64,000 nt of DNA from Paenibacillus silvae (GCF_014639235.1 NZ_BMFU01000006.1:186001-250000); one strand, 5' to 3'; shown: positions 17,917-26,832, counted from the stretch's first letter. The notes: generated from the sequence alone by a model not told the origin. Numbers and translations are program-made.

Positions 17917-18108
17917 TATATAAGTTGAACTAAAGAATTTACACAATCCACTCCGATGACAGAACAACCTTCCAATCGCTGTTATCCCCAGATTTTTTGG
18001 ATTCCCTTTTCCAAAGGGAAAAATCCGGTGATAAAGGCGACCGCTCCGCTTTTTCAGGTTTTTTCTGTCCTCTCCGTTCACGTGTAAATAAATAGTTCAA
18101 CTTATATA
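17917..18108. repeat. Long imperfect palindromic repeat element, copy B
   Basis: This is the best-preserved copy, 192 bp, with terminal inverted repeats: TATATAAGTTGAACTA at the left and its reverse complement TAGTTCAACTTATATA at the right. Inner palindromic blocks match copy A (4560-4750): CACTCCGATGACAGAACAAC, GCTGTTATCCCC, and the mirrored TTTCTGTCCTCTCCGTT. The centre is ATTTTTTGG through AAAAATCC. There is no open reading frame. Both ends finish in TA repeats, as expected for a MITE that uses a TA target, but no transposase is nearby. Confidence 0.85.
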
Positions 18109-18190
18109 GATGATTCATGCCTATATTTGGGTGTATATTACCCGGTTCTAAGACTGTTGTACCAACATAACCCTAACTTTTTCCATATAA

Positions 18191-18236
18191 AAAACAAAAA
18201 ACTTTCTTTTGAACACCGTTCGGTGTCAAAAGAAAG
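18191..18236 (-). terminator. Terminator, second of a tandem pair, after the DUF445 gene
   Basis: On the minus strand a 14-bp stem (CTTTCTTTTGACACC with its complement) is followed by a T run at 18191-18201. It lies downstream of a first terminator at 18277-18312. Confidence 0.8.
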
Positions 18237-18276
18237 CCTTCTTTGTTTGCTATGCTCCACTGAAGCTCGAATGTTC

Positions 18277-18312
18277 TAAAAAGAGCCTGCTCTACAAACA
18301 AGCAGCTCTTTT
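18277..18312 (-). terminator. Terminator, first of a tandem pair, after the DUF445 gene
   Basis: On the minus strand AAAAGAGCTGC pairs with GCAGGCTCTTTTT, ending in a T run, 34 bases after the DUF445 stop. Confidence 0.75.
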
Positions 18313-18345
18313 CATCTGCCAGCCAGATCGGCTCGGCCTTTCCTG

Positions 18346-19605
18346 TTATTCCAGCACCATCCGCAGCGCGGTCAGCACAACCCCGATAATAAATCCGGTC
18401 ACTGCGCCGTTGATCCGAATCCACTGCAGATCCTGCCCCACCTTGTCTTCAATTAGCGAGATGAGCGAAGCATTGTCCATTTTATCTACATTTTCACGAA
18501 CGAGATTCCCGATTTTGGAATGGTTTTTCTCCAGCAGCGTGGTGACGCCTTCTACAATCTTCGTATTCATACCTGTCATTAACGCTTCATCCGCACGCAG
18601 ATCAGCCAGAACTTTCTCAATCGCAGTCAGTGCATACGTATCTACGTAACGACCATCCTCCATCGCCACCAACGCTTTATCCCGCATCTCAGTGAGTTTG
18701 TTCAGCACGGTTTCCTCGGCATTCCAGCCATCCAGCAGATTGTTCTTCCAGCCGTTAAGGCCATCCTGCACAGCTTCACTCACCGCAAGACGCATCGCCT
18801 GCGTACGCAGCATATTCAGCACTTTGTAGCGCAGCGCACTGCCTTCCCGTTTCATATCCTCTACCCGGTCAAAAAGATATCCTTGAATAATGCTGCCCAG
18901 ACGGTCTTCATTCAAATAACCCATAAACGCGTTCATCGCAAACTGCATGAGTCCGTTCATCTGGATACCACTGATCGCTTTCATGCCGCTTTCACCGAGG
19001 AACATAACGGTTTCCGGCTGTACGAGCCACTCTTCCGCCTGCTTGAGCGCATAATCCAGAGCCTGAGCATCATATCCTCGCTCCGTGACCTGTACTGCGG
19101 CCCGTTCCAGAATAGGCCCCAAGTCAAACGCCCCGGCCTGTGACTTGATCTCTTTGGCAACCATCGGAGCAATCTGCTCCAGCGGCAGTCCTGCCAAAAT
19201 GCGTTTGCACAGCGTATCGATCATCGTTTTGATGCCGTCACTGTGCAGCTCCCGACCTAGTGTGTCCAGTACAATCTCAGCTGCTTTGAAGCCAGCAATT
19301 TTCTCTGTGATGCTGTCCTTGTTCAGCAGATTATTCTCAACAGCAGAGACCAGACCCTCTGTCATCTTGTCCCGGTTTTTAGGCAGCAGTGCCGTATGGG
19401 GAATTGGAATACCAAGCGGATGGCGGAATAGTGCCGTTACTGCAAACCAGTCAGCAAGTCCTCCTACTAGCCCCGCCTCAAAAGACCCTACCAGAAGTTT
19501 ACCTACGGGAACCCCCTGAAATGGCAAGGATGCCGCGAAGCCGGCACCCATAATAACGAGAGACCAGGCTGCTGCTGTTTTGGTTTTTTTAGGTTTAGCC
19601 ATCAT
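18346..19605 (-). CDS. DUF445 family membrane protein
   Basis: The 419-residue protein begins with a basic segment (KPKKTKT) and a hydrophobic hairpin containing GSFEAGLVGGLADWFAVTAL and the FRHPLGIPIPHTALLP motif, diagnostic of DUF445. A long helical, soluble middle follows, and a C-terminal membrane segment closes it (GAVTGFIIGVVLTALR). The family is widespread in bacteria but has no established function. AAAGGAG lies eight bases before the ATG. It is monocistronic, with two terminators in tandem. A short direct repeat (ATCATTCATCTTGC) duplicates the start region at 19600-19635. Confidence 0.88.
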   Translation of the reverse strand: MMAKPKKTKTAAAWSLVIMGAGFAASLPFQGVPVGKLLVGSFEAGLVGGLADWFAVTALFRHPLGIPIPHTALLPKNRDKMTEGLVSAVENNLLNKDSITEKIAGFKAAEIVLDTLGRELHSDGIKTMIDTLCKRILAGLPLEQIAPMVAKEIKSQAGAFDLGPILERAAVQVTERGYDAQALDYALKQAEEWLVQPETVMFLGESGMKAISGIQMNGLMQFAMNAFMGYLNEDRLGSIIQGYLFDRVEDMKREGSALRYKVLNMLRTQAMRLAVSEAVQDGLNGWKNNLLDGWNAEETVLNKLTEMRDKALVAMEDGRYVDTYALTAIEKVLADLRADEALMTGMNTKIVEGVTTLLEKNHSKIGNLVRENVDKMDNASLISLIEDKVGQDLQWIRINGAVTGFIIGVVLTALRMVLE

Positions 19606-20007
19606 TCATCTTGCTCCTTTATCATTCATCTTGCGGCACGGGTTGTCACCGAAATAACCGCATCTTGTCAGTTAGGATTATGTAAAAGCTTCCTGCCGCT
19701 CGACTGGACAGATCTCGATTCATGAAGAGCCGTTGTACCGAGTACGCTTCATTCTTTTTCTCATATACTTCATCTTATCACCCGGAAGCGCTAAAACCAA
19801 ACCTGCGGCTGCCGAAAAAGGATAAAACAGGAGTCTTTTCCCCTGTGGCCTTACTATGCTTTTTCAAGTGCAGGTAAACTTTAGTATAATAAGGGAGGAC
19901 AGGCCGGTATACATACGATTGGCTGCCAGGCTACAGGGTAATAACTTCCCGATTGCAGGGTAATAACATTATGTTGAACCAAAGAATCAAAGGAGGAATG
20001 ACAGATC
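19606..20007. other. Intergenic region with a promoter and paired direct repeats before the reductase gene
   Basis: No gene is visible in these 402 bases. TATAAT at about 19887 is a likely -10 with a weak -35. Downstream, CAGGGTAATAAC occurs twice (19934-19945 and 19956-19967), spaced 22 bp apart (two helical turns), in what would be the 5' leader. AAAGGAGG precedes the reductase start. Confidence 0.5.
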
Positions 20008-20835
20008 ATGAAACACGTTCAGGACACAACAACACTTAATAACGGGGTCAAAATGCCTTGGCTTGGGTTTGGCGTATTCAAGGTGAAGGATGGAGACGAG
20101 GTCGTAAACGCTGTAAGAACAGCGATAGAGGCTGGATATCGCAGCATTGATACCGCCAAAGTATACAATAACGAAGCCGGTGTCGCGCAGGGTATTCGTG
20201 AAACCGGTGTTGCCCGTGAGGATCTGTTTATTACAACCAAGGTATGGAACAGTGACCAGGGGTATGAAAGCACGCTCGCTGCCTTCGAAGACAGCATGAA
20301 ACGTCTGGAGCTTGATTATCTTGATCTCTACCTGATTCACTGGCCTGTCAAAGGCAAGTATAAAGATACCTGGAGAGCATTGGAGAAGTTATATAAAGAA
20401 GGACGTGTACGCGCCATCGGCGTGAGCAACTTCCAGATTCATCATCTGGAGGATCTCTTGATGGATGCAACCGTAAAACCTGCTGTCAATCAGGTTGAGC
20501 TTCATCCGCTGCTCACCCAGACAGAGCTGCGTGAGTACTGCAGCAAACACGAAATCCAGATTGAAGCCTGGTCTCCGCTCGGACAAGGCCATCTGATGGA
20601 GCATCCTTTACTTCAGGACATTGCTGCCAAGCATGGCAAGTCTCCGGCACAAGTCATTCTGCGTTGGGATCTTCAGAACGGCATCGTGACTATTCCGAAA
20701 TCGGTAACGCCTGAGCGTATACGTGCCAATACCGAGCTGTATGACTTCGAGTTAACTGCTGAGGACATCGAACAAATCAACAGCCTGAACGAGAATAAAC
20801 GTTTTGGTGCCGATCCCGACAATTTTAATTTCTAA
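20008..20835 (+). CDS. Aldo/keto reductase
   Basis: The 275-residue protein is a complete AKR (AKR5-like; YvgN/YtbE glyoxal/methylglyoxal reductase type). The catalytic tetrad is visible: Asp and Tyr in SIDTAKVYNNEAGVAQ (around 49-54), Lys in LFITTKVWN (about 79) and His in LYLIHWPVKG (about 112). The NADPH-binding end has TIPKSVTPERIRAN. It reduces aldehydes and ketones in the cytosol, probably as detoxification. AAAGGAGG lies upstream. It is monocistronic, with a strong terminator. Confidence 0.94.
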   Translation: MKHVQDTTTLNNGVKMPWLGFGVFKVKDGDEVVNAVRTAIEAGYRSIDTAKVYNNEAGVAQGIRETGVAREDLFITTKVWNSDQGYESTLAAFEDSMKRLELDYLDLYLIHWPVKGKYKDTWRALEKLYKEGRVRAIGVSNFQIHHLEDLLMDATVKPAVNQVELHPLLTQTELREYCSKHEIQIEAWSPLGQGHLMEHPLLQDIAAKHGKSPAQVILRWDLQNGIVTIPKSVTPERIRANTELYDFELTAEDIEQINSLNENKRFGADPDNFNF

Positions 20836-20877
20836 ATTATAATGATGTGATAGATTTTATAATCTCAGATGTTAATT

Positions 20878-20914
20878 ACACCCGCCTTCCTTTCTGTAAG
20901 AGCGGGTGTTTTTT
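20878..20914 (+). terminator. Rho-independent terminator
   Basis: ACACCCGC (20878-20885) pairs with GCGGGTGT (20902-20909), followed by TTTTT. Confidence 0.85.
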
Positions 20915-21033
20915 GTATGTTATCTGCCCTGTCATAGCAGAATATAGCAGAACTCTTCAAAAGATGATGTGCCTTCATCTGATTCGAGATTTTATTTTTT
21001 TGTCAGAATAGAACAATTTCGTCCGCTCATCAG

Positions 21034-21156
21034 TCTAACGAACCCCTACTCTACGGCAAAATTGAACCACTGCTCGGTATTAAACCTCGTAATCCAGAGA
21101 TGAGATATGAAGGCATCGGCTTTTTGAAAACCATTGAATATTTTAATCAAAAATAA
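21034..21156 (+). pseudogene. 3' remnant of an unidentified gene
   Basis: An open frame without a usable start reads GKIEPLLGIKPRNPEM, then RYEGIGFLKTIEYFNQK and a TAA. Composition and codon use look protein-like rather than random. The stretch lies between a terminator and the VOC gene and has no ribosome-binding site, so I read it as the surviving C-terminal end of a lost gene. The family was not recognised. Confidence 0.4.
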
Positions 21157-21178
21157 GCTTAGAAGGAGAGTGACTTGA

Positions 21179-21853
21179 ATGCGTATAAAAGAGGTTAACT
21201 TGTTCACAGATCAAATTGAGGACATGAAGGAGTTTTACGGTACGTTATTGGAGTTGGCGCTGCTGGAGGAGAGTACATCGTCGGTATCGTTCCGCGTAGG
21301 AGATTCCATCCTTGGATTACAGGAGGCTTCTGGTCAGGAAAAGCCCTTCTATCATGTCGCTTTCACGATTCCAACAAATAAACTCGCTGAAGCCAAGAAG
21401 TGGATTCAAGCTCGAAACATCTCTTTGCTTTCCAAGGACGATAAGGATGATTTCTATTTTCCCTACTGGGATGCAACAGCTTGCTATTTTTATGACCCAA
21501 GCGGTAATTTGATGGAGTTGATCGCTCACCATTCGTTGGAAAATGCAGTCGAAGATGCCTTTGATTCCAGGCAGCTGCTATGCATTAGCGAGATTGGTCT
21601 GCCTGTGGATGACGTTCCTGACACCATAAGCCAAATGAAGGGACAGTATCACCTTGAACCCTTTGCCGGGGACGGAAAACAATTTGCCCCGATTGGTGAC
21701 GAAGAAGGCATGTTTATTATCATCGACAAAGAGAAGGCCTGGTTCCCCGACGGGCGTATGCCTGGTGTTTTTGCCACTGAGGTAAAGGTTGCAACGGGGC
21801 GGACTGGGAGCATTTCGTTACAGAATGGTTTGTACTCAATTGTTTCGATTTAA
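21179..21853 (+). CDS. VOC (glyoxalase/bleomycin-resistance fold) family protein
   Basis: The 224-residue product contains a VOC domain at 1-118: IKEVNLFTDQIEDMKEFYGTLL at the start and ACYFYDPSGNLMELIAHHS, with the metal-binding Glu, at its end. A second half-module (about 130-224) starts with CISEIGLPVDDVPDTISQM. The family comprises metal-dependent dioxygenases, isomerases and drug-binding proteins; the substrate cannot be told. The ATG has AGAAGGAG 12 bases upstream. It is monocistronic. Confidence 0.85.
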   Translation: MRIKEVNLFTDQIEDMKEFYGTLLELALLEESTSSVSFRVGDSILGLQEASGQEKPFYHVAFTIPTNKLAEAKKWIQARNISLLSKDDKDDFYFPYWDATACYFYDPSGNLMELIAHHSLENAVEDAFDSRQLLCISEIGLPVDDVPDTISQMKGQYHLEPFAGDGKQFAPIGDEEGMFIIIDKEKAWFPDGRMPGVFATEVKVATGRTGSISLQNGLYSIVSI

Positions 21854-21983
21854 TTTGGAGAGCCATGTGCTAACTATATCGTAAACAACTGGCTATTTTC
21901 ACAGTCGAAAAAGGGGGGCCTGATGACATAATTGTCTTCGTGTCCCTAATTTTGTCTTGATGAAATTGAATATCCGAACATAT

Positions 21984-22208
21984 TTAGCTTATCTCTATTA
22001 AATGCGTGTATTCCCAAATACGTCCTTCATCTTCATTAATACCATAATCCGCTGGTTCATTTACATCATATAAAATTCTAGCCCACATTAGCCCCTCTAT
22101 TGGGTCAACAGCGCTACTAAATTCCTTACCATAGCACCAATATTCTCTTAGTTCTTCACCATCCCACAGTTCTTCGCATCTATAAAGTAAATAACGCGCT
22201 CCTCGCTC
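21984..22208 (-). pseudogene. 5'-truncated remnant of a hypothetical protein gene
   Basis: The minus strand carries an intact 74-codon frame ending in TAA at 21984, reading RYLLYRCEELWDGEELREYW, VDPIEGLMWARILYDVNEPA and EDEGRIWEYTHLIEIS. It is clearly coding in character, but no start codon or ribosome-binding site exists; at 22209 it runs straight into a terminator hairpin, with a TGA just beyond. It is AT-richer than its neighbours. I interpret it as the C-terminal part of a gene whose front was lost by a deletion or rearrangement. The family is unknown. Confidence 0.55.
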
Positions 22209-22253
22209 AAAAATCCCGATTCAGATGTCGAACATCTGGAATCGGGATTTTTA
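22209..22253 (-). terminator. Terminator after the cupin gene
   Basis: A long stem (AAAAATCCCGATTC, AGATGT and complements) with a short loop, T-rich on both sides, lies 20 bases after the stop of the 22273-22731 gene. Confidence 0.85.
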
Positions 22254-22272
22254 TTTAGAGTGCGGAATATAC

Positions 22273-22731
22273 TTACCCTTTGGACACCAGCTTGAAATCA
22301 TCAAAGTGAAAACCTGGTGCAACGACACAAGTGACCAGTACCGGTTCATCACCTAGCGGACGTGCGGTCTGCCATACTCCCGCAGGAACAAGCACCTGCG
22401 GAGATTGTCCTGCCGCGATATCCATACCGAGAACAAGCACTTCCTCATTCTCAGGGTTCTCACCGCTGCCGCCCAATTTCAACTCAATTGGACTGCCGCT
22501 ATGCCATAACCACAGCTCGTCCGACAGCACGGTGTGCCACTCGGAGATTTCATGAGCATGCAGCAGGAAATACGTTGAACTTGCTGAGAATCGCGGACCC
22601 GAATATGCATCTGGCAGAACGGATTGCGGAATTTGATATGATGCCTTCCAAACTTCCTTATACCAACCACCTTCAACGTGCGGCTGCATATCAAGTGCAG
22701 CGACGAGCGGTGATAATTCATGTGTTGTCAT
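22273..22731 (-). CDS. Cupin, DUF985 family
   Basis: The ATG at 22731 is chosen because AAGGAAGG lies just upstream; a longer frame from 22752 would bury that site. The 152-residue product matches the DUF985 cupin family: LDMQPHVEGGWYKEVW near the start, STYFLLHAHEISEWH, then DELWLWHSGSPIEL and VPAGVWQTARPL with the late VVAPGFHFDDFKLV. Histidines of the barrel could bind metal. The biological role of the family is unclear. It is monocistronic and divergent from the AraC regulator. Confidence 0.9.
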   Translation of the reverse strand: MTTHELSPLVAALDMQPHVEGGWYKEVWKASYQIPQSVLPDAYSGPRFSASSTYFLLHAHEISEWHTVLSDELWLWHSGSPIELKLGGSGENPENEEVLVLGMDIAAGQSPQVLVPAGVWQTARPLGDEPVLVTCVVAPGFHFDDFKLVSKG

Positions 22732-22930
22732 AACGTCTTTCCTTCCTTCCAACTCATTTTCGAGGGGCTCCCGATCTGGAGTCTGACCTCGTTCTCCTTA
22801 CTCTAAAACAACATTCCCGATTTGTCACCTTGACAACCAGCTTCCTTACACTCGCAGCCCTTATCCATAAGCTGTCAGGCTTCACCTACTCACCATTTTA
22901 TTTTCGTATCACAAAATTCATGCATCTTCC

Positions 22931-22948
22931 AATGATAGCGTTTACAAA
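22931..22948. promoter_or_regulatory. CcpA catabolite-responsive element (cre) candidate
   Basis: The sequence AATGATAGCGTTTACAAA (reverse complement TTTGTAAACGCTATCATT) fits the cre consensus WWTGNAARCGNWWWCAWW at every position. It overlaps the -35 of the promoter of the AraC gene, a place that would give glucose repression. Confidence 0.6.
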
Positions 22949-22970
22949 AATATGAATTTTCCGTTATGAT
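22941..22970 (+). promoter_or_regulatory. Promoter of the AraC regulator gene
   Basis: TTTACA (22941-22946), an 18-bp spacer and TATGAT (22965-22970) precede the start codon at 23025 by 54 bases. Confidence 0.5.
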
Positions 22971-23024
22971 ATGGATATCCACCTAAGAAGCGACTTGAAC
23001 CCTGAAGTAGAGAGGAGCTGCATA

Positions 23025-23876
23025 ATGAGTCTCATCGAAGATCGGATTGGACCCAAATATCGAATCGGTGAATACGCTTTTACCATTGAACATATGCGAA
23101 GACATGACGGCAGCGCAATGCCGCAGCCTCATGCCCATCCTTTTTACGAATTATATTATCTGCTTGAAGGAGAACGGGTCTACTCCATGAATGGACAGAT
23201 TCTGCCTGCACGCAAAGGTGATCTTGTGCTTATCAACCCGCATGATGTACATACCACCTCCAAAGGTAACAAGCCTGGCTTCGAGCGGATACTCGTCGGA
23301 TTTTCTCCTGCTTTTGCCACAGGCATGGAGCTGGGAATCTGCGGTCTGCTGCCATTCGAATGCTCCAGTCTGCTGCGCCTTCCCGAGTCCGATCAGCCTG
23401 AAATTGAACGTATTCTGTGGAAGATGCTGCAGGAGTGTAAGGAACGGCGGCCGCACTACGAGATTGCTGTCCGAAGCCTGCTGGCTCAGCTGCTTATTCT
23501 GATCCACCGAGTTCAAGCCGTTATACGAGAAGCTAATCCAGGCTCCCTGCACCCGATGCAGGACAAGATCAGTGAGATTGTAACCTATGTAAACCAACAC
23601 TATACGGAACCCCTTACCCTGGAAGGTACGGCAGCCCGCTTCTATATCAGCCCTTCATATCTGAGCCGAATGTTCAGCCGTCTTACGGGGTTTCGATTCA
23701 GTGAATACCTGCGGATTGTGCGCGTGCGTGAGGCACAGCGAAGACTGCTTTCAACACAAGAACGTGTACAATTCATAGCCGAGAAGGTTGGCTTCGAGCA
23801 TACAGCCCATTTTAACAAAACATTCAAACAAGTCACCGGAACAACGCCGCTTCGTTATCGCAAGGAACATCGATGA
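23025..23876 (+). CDS. AraC family transcriptional regulator with cupin sensor domain
   Basis: The start ATG at 23025 has GAGAGGAG upstream; the frame is open from 22971 but without such a site. The 283-residue product has an N-terminal cupin sugar-binding domain (about 25-150, with PQPHAHPFYELYYLLEG) and a C-terminal double HTH of AraC type (about 185-283: FYISPSYLSRMFSRLTG, FSEYLRIVRVREAQRRL, TAHFNKTFKQVTGTTPLRYR). It converges on a GH28 glycoside hydrolase gene 123 bases away, so control of pectin or rhamnogalacturonan use is a reasonable guess. A cre site overlaps its promoter. Confidence 0.92.
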   Translation: MSLIEDRIGPKYRIGEYAFTIEHMRRHDGSAMPQPHAHPFYELYYLLEGERVYSMNGQILPARKGDLVLINPHDVHTTSKGNKPGFERILVGFSPAFATGMELGICGLLPFECSSLLRLPESDQPEIERILWKMLQECKERRPHYEIAVRSLLAQLLILIHRVQAVIREANPGSLHPMQDKISEIVTYVNQHYTEPLTLEGTAARFYISPSYLSRMFSRLTGFRFSEYLRIVRVREAQRRLLSTQERVQFIAEKVGFEHTAHFNKTFKQVTGTTPLRYRKEHR

Positions 23877-23999
23877 ACGGCACATCATCTAAAGAACAAA
23901 TCAAAAGGACAGCCGCGCTCCAGCTGGCCCCGCTTTCCACTATCGGAGAAGCGATCCCACTTCTGGAGCTGCGGCTGTTTATTTATAACGATGAAGCAT

Positions 24000-25613
24000 T
24001 TATCTGCGAATGATAACGCCATTTCGTACTTCCGGCCCCACCGAGATCTGCCGGCCATCAGTATCTGCATCCGCTTCCCGGCATACAATACCTGCAGAAT
24101 CCAGCCCGGTAACCAGCAGCAGCTTGCCATCAGCTCCCATTCCGCGAATGCCCTCCAATGCCGCACCCTTGCAATTATGCAGATGAATGAGCGGGCCTTC
24201 CGTAATACGTGCCTGAAGATTCGTAATCTGCAAATGTTTCGCCTGAGCACACTGGACACCGGTGCGAGCTTCAACGCTATAACCTTCAATGCTCACACTG
24301 TCCAGAGGCATCTCAGGCAGACCGCTGACAAACAGAGCTGTATCGGCACCAGCACAGACCACTTCCGAGATTCGAATGTCTCTAAAGACCGGTGTCTCCT
24401 CACTAACCTCCTGTGCCAGATCACCACCCCGTGCAGACCCTTCCTGATTGGCATAGAAAAAGGAAAACGAGATCGCTTCCATAATGATATCCTTCATATA
24501 AATACGCTCGATCTGAATATCTTCCACAATCCCGCCGCGCCCACGTGCGCTCTTGAAACGCAGACCGATATCTGTACCGATAAACGTACAATCCATCACC
24601 CGTACATGCCGGACCCCGCCCGACATCTCACTTCCAATAACAAAACCGCCATGACCATGGTACACCGTGCAATCGCGAATTGTGACGTATTCCGACGGCA
24701 GTCCAAGCTCACGCCCCTCTGCATCCTTGCCTGACTTCATGCAGATTGCATCATCACCAACATCAAATACACTTTGCTCTACCAGAACATGACGGCAGGA
24801 TTCAATATCAAGCCCATCCCCGTTCTGGGAAAACCATGGATTTCTTACACTCACATTTCGAATCGTTACATGCTCACAAGCCCAAGGATGCAGATTCCAG
24901 GCAGGTGAGTTCTGGAACGTTGGCCCGTCCAGCAGGACCCGTGTGCAACGGCGCAAACTGACCATGTTTGGACGCAGAAAATCCCGAATGCCTTGATATG
25001 CAGCGACATCAAGAACCTTCTCCCTGTGCAGCCTCTCGGCAAGCGCTGTACCATCAAGCGCAGATTGTGAAGGCCACCAGATCTGTTCGTCTTCACCAGC
25101 CTGTTCTACAACCCCGCCTGAAGCAAGCAATCTCTTCCACTGGGAAGCCGTCATTTTGGAGCGTTTAACCGGACGCCAGGCTTCACCGCCCCCATCCCAT
25201 ACGCCTTCCCCGGTAATCGCAATATCTTCGAGTCCGTCGGCATCAATGGGAGATTGACAGCGTACAGCCTGCCAGCCCTCAAAGCTTGATGCAATCAGCG
25301 GATATTGGTCAAAATTCCGACTGAAGGTGACCAGTGCCCCGGCCTCTACGTGCAGTTCAATCCGGCTGCGAAGCACAATAGGACCGGTAAGCCACACTCC
25401 AGCAGGAATGATAACTCGGCCTCCACCCGCATCGGCACATGCAGCTATAACGAGGCGAAATGCCTCTGTATTATCCGTAACGCCATCTCCAACAGCACCA
25501 TACTCCGTAATGTGATACTCACGTTCAGGAATAACAGGCAGTGTCACTTCATAAGCCTGAATATCAGACACGCTGCCTGATCCTGCTGACTTTGGGGATT
25601 GATATATGTTCAT
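24000..25613 (-). CDS. Glycoside hydrolase family 28 (polygalacturonase-like)
   Basis: The 537-residue protein starts with the pectate-lyase-superfamily motif ITEYGAVGDGVTDNTEAFRL (about 32-51), followed by a right-handed beta-helix. The GH28 active-site regions are present: NPWFSQNGDGLDIES (about 258-272), FDVGDDAICMKSGKD (about 279-293) and HGHGGFVIGSEMSGG (about 310-324). Together these give the three catalytic aspartates and the conserved His-Gly. There is no signal peptide, so it acts in the cytosol on imported oligomers, such as unsaturated or decorated oligogalacturonides. It is monocistronic and convergent with the AraC gene. Confidence 0.93.
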   Translation of the reverse strand: MNIYQSPKSAGSGSVSDIQAYEVTLPVIPEREYHITEYGAVGDGVTDNTEAFRLVIAACADAGGGRVIIPAGVWLTGPIVLRSRIELHVEAGALVTFSRNFDQYPLIASSFEGWQAVRCQSPIDADGLEDIAITGEGVWDGGGEAWRPVKRSKMTASQWKRLLASGGVVEQAGEDEQIWWPSQSALDGTALAERLHREKVLDVAAYQGIRDFLRPNMVSLRRCTRVLLDGPTFQNSPAWNLHPWACEHVTIRNVSVRNPWFSQNGDGLDIESCRHVLVEQSVFDVGDDAICMKSGKDAEGRELGLPSEYVTIRDCTVYHGHGGFVIGSEMSGGVRHVRVMDCTFIGTDIGLRFKSARGRGGIVEDIQIERIYMKDIIMEAISFSFFYANQEGSARGGDLAQEVSEETPVFRDIRISEVVCAGADTALFVSGLPEMPLDSVSIEGYSVEARTGVQCAQAKHLQITNLQARITEGPLIHLHNCKGAALEGIRGMGADGKLLLVTGLDSAGIVCREADADTDGRQISVGPEVRNGVIIRR

Positions 25614-26033
25614 GGTGCATAATCATCCTCTCTACTGTGGTTATCTCGTTCCATCATATCAACGGCATGCTGGTGCAAGGTTGAGCTTTTTTGCCATGTA
25701 CAGGGTGAACTTGATGTTATTTGTTATATATCTTCCTTTCTGATTAAGAAAAGGGACACCAACTAAAGTATACAATATACTCAAATTCCAATGTTTGTAA
25801 TTCATTTAGAACTATTGATTCATTTTTCTGCCAAGATTCGTCACAAGTCTTCTGTTTACCTAACACATATATAACGTAATTAATGGCTATAGCCCTATAA
25901 AAACCATTACTTATGTCATGTTTTATCACAGACTAATTGCTATTGGCAGGATGACTATGTATGATTAAATAACTACTTTGCAATATTTCCTGTTTATTCC
26001 TTTTACTATCCGTTGTAGAAAGGGTGTGTGTTC
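25614..26033. other. AT-rich intergenic region between the GH28 and amino-acid transport genes
   Basis: I see no supported gene. A 61-codon open frame on the minus strand (25744-25929) begins with GTG without a ribosome-binding site and has no recognisable homology. AGAAAGGG at 26018-26024 serves the ATPase gene. Confidence 0.4.
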
Positions 26034-26762
26034 TTGATTGAATTCAAAAGTGTCCAAAAGCATTTTGGCCATTTCCACGTCCTCAAAGATATTCATCTTC
26101 GCATCGAAGAAGGGGAGGTCGTGGTCATTATCGGACCCTCAGGCTCTGGCAAAAGCACACTGCTCCGCTGTATCAACCGACTGGAAACCATTAGCGACGG
26201 CGAGCTCATCGTCAGCGGCATTCCCTTACATCAGAAAAAGGTGGATATCAACCTCTTCCGCCGCGACATCGGCATGGTGTTTCAACATTTCAATCTATAT
26301 CCCCACAAAAAAGTCATCGACAACATTACTCTTGCACCCATCAAAGTACGCAAACAACCCAAAGCCCAGGCAGCAGCAACAGCCATGAAATATCTGGAGC
26401 GTGTCGGCATTGCCGATAAAGCAGACAGCTACCCTTCCCAGTTGTCCGGTGGACAGCAGCAGCGTGTAGCCATTGCGAGAGGGCTCGCGATGGAGCCCAA
26501 AATTATGCTTTTTGACGAACCCACGTCAGCCCTTGATCCCGAGATGATCGGGGAGGTGCTTGATGTCATGCGTTCCCTTGCCCATAACGGTATGACGATG
26601 GTTGTGGTTACACACGAGATGGGCTTTGCCCGTGAGGTAGCCGACCGGGTTATTTTCATGGACGAGGGCCGGATTGTGGAAGAAGCCTCCGCGGCGGAGT
26701 TTTTTGACAATCCCAGAGAAGAAAGAGCACAGCAGTTCCTTAGTCGTCTGATCCATCATTAA
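26034..26762 (+). CDS. glnQ: Polar amino-acid ABC transporter ATP-binding protein (GlnQ type)
   Basis: The TTG at 26034 (AAAGGG nine bases upstream) gives 242 residues beginning MIEFKSVQKHFG; the GTG at 26028 is too close to that site. Walker A GPSGSGKST lies near residue 35, the PAAT-type Q-loop FQHFNLYPHKK near 83, signature LSGGQQQR near 137 and Walker B IMLFDEPTSALDPE near 158. It powers import of a polar amino acid such as glutamine with the binding protein and two permeases encoded downstream. Confidence 0.94.
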   Translation: MIEFKSVQKHFGHFHVLKDIHLRIEEGEVVVIIGPSGSGKSTLLRCINRLETISDGELIVSGIPLHQKKVDINLFRRDIGMVFQHFNLYPHKKVIDNITLAPIKVRKQPKAQAAATAMKYLERVGIADKADSYPSQLSGGQQQRVAIARGLAMEPKIMLFDEPTSALDPEMIGEVLDVMRSLAHNGMTMVVVTHEMGFAREVADRVIFMDEGRIVEEASAAEFFDNPREERAQQFLSRLIHH

Positions 26763-26832
26763 TTTTCTGTTCATCAGAATTTCAATCTTGTTTCACAGAT
26801 TTTAATCTAATTTCGAAAGGGGTCTTATACGG

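Noticed and set aside
25744..25929. 61-codon open frame on the minus strand between the GH28 and glnQ genes
   Set aside because: It starts with GTG without a ribosome-binding site, lies in AT-rich DNA and has no recognisable domain.
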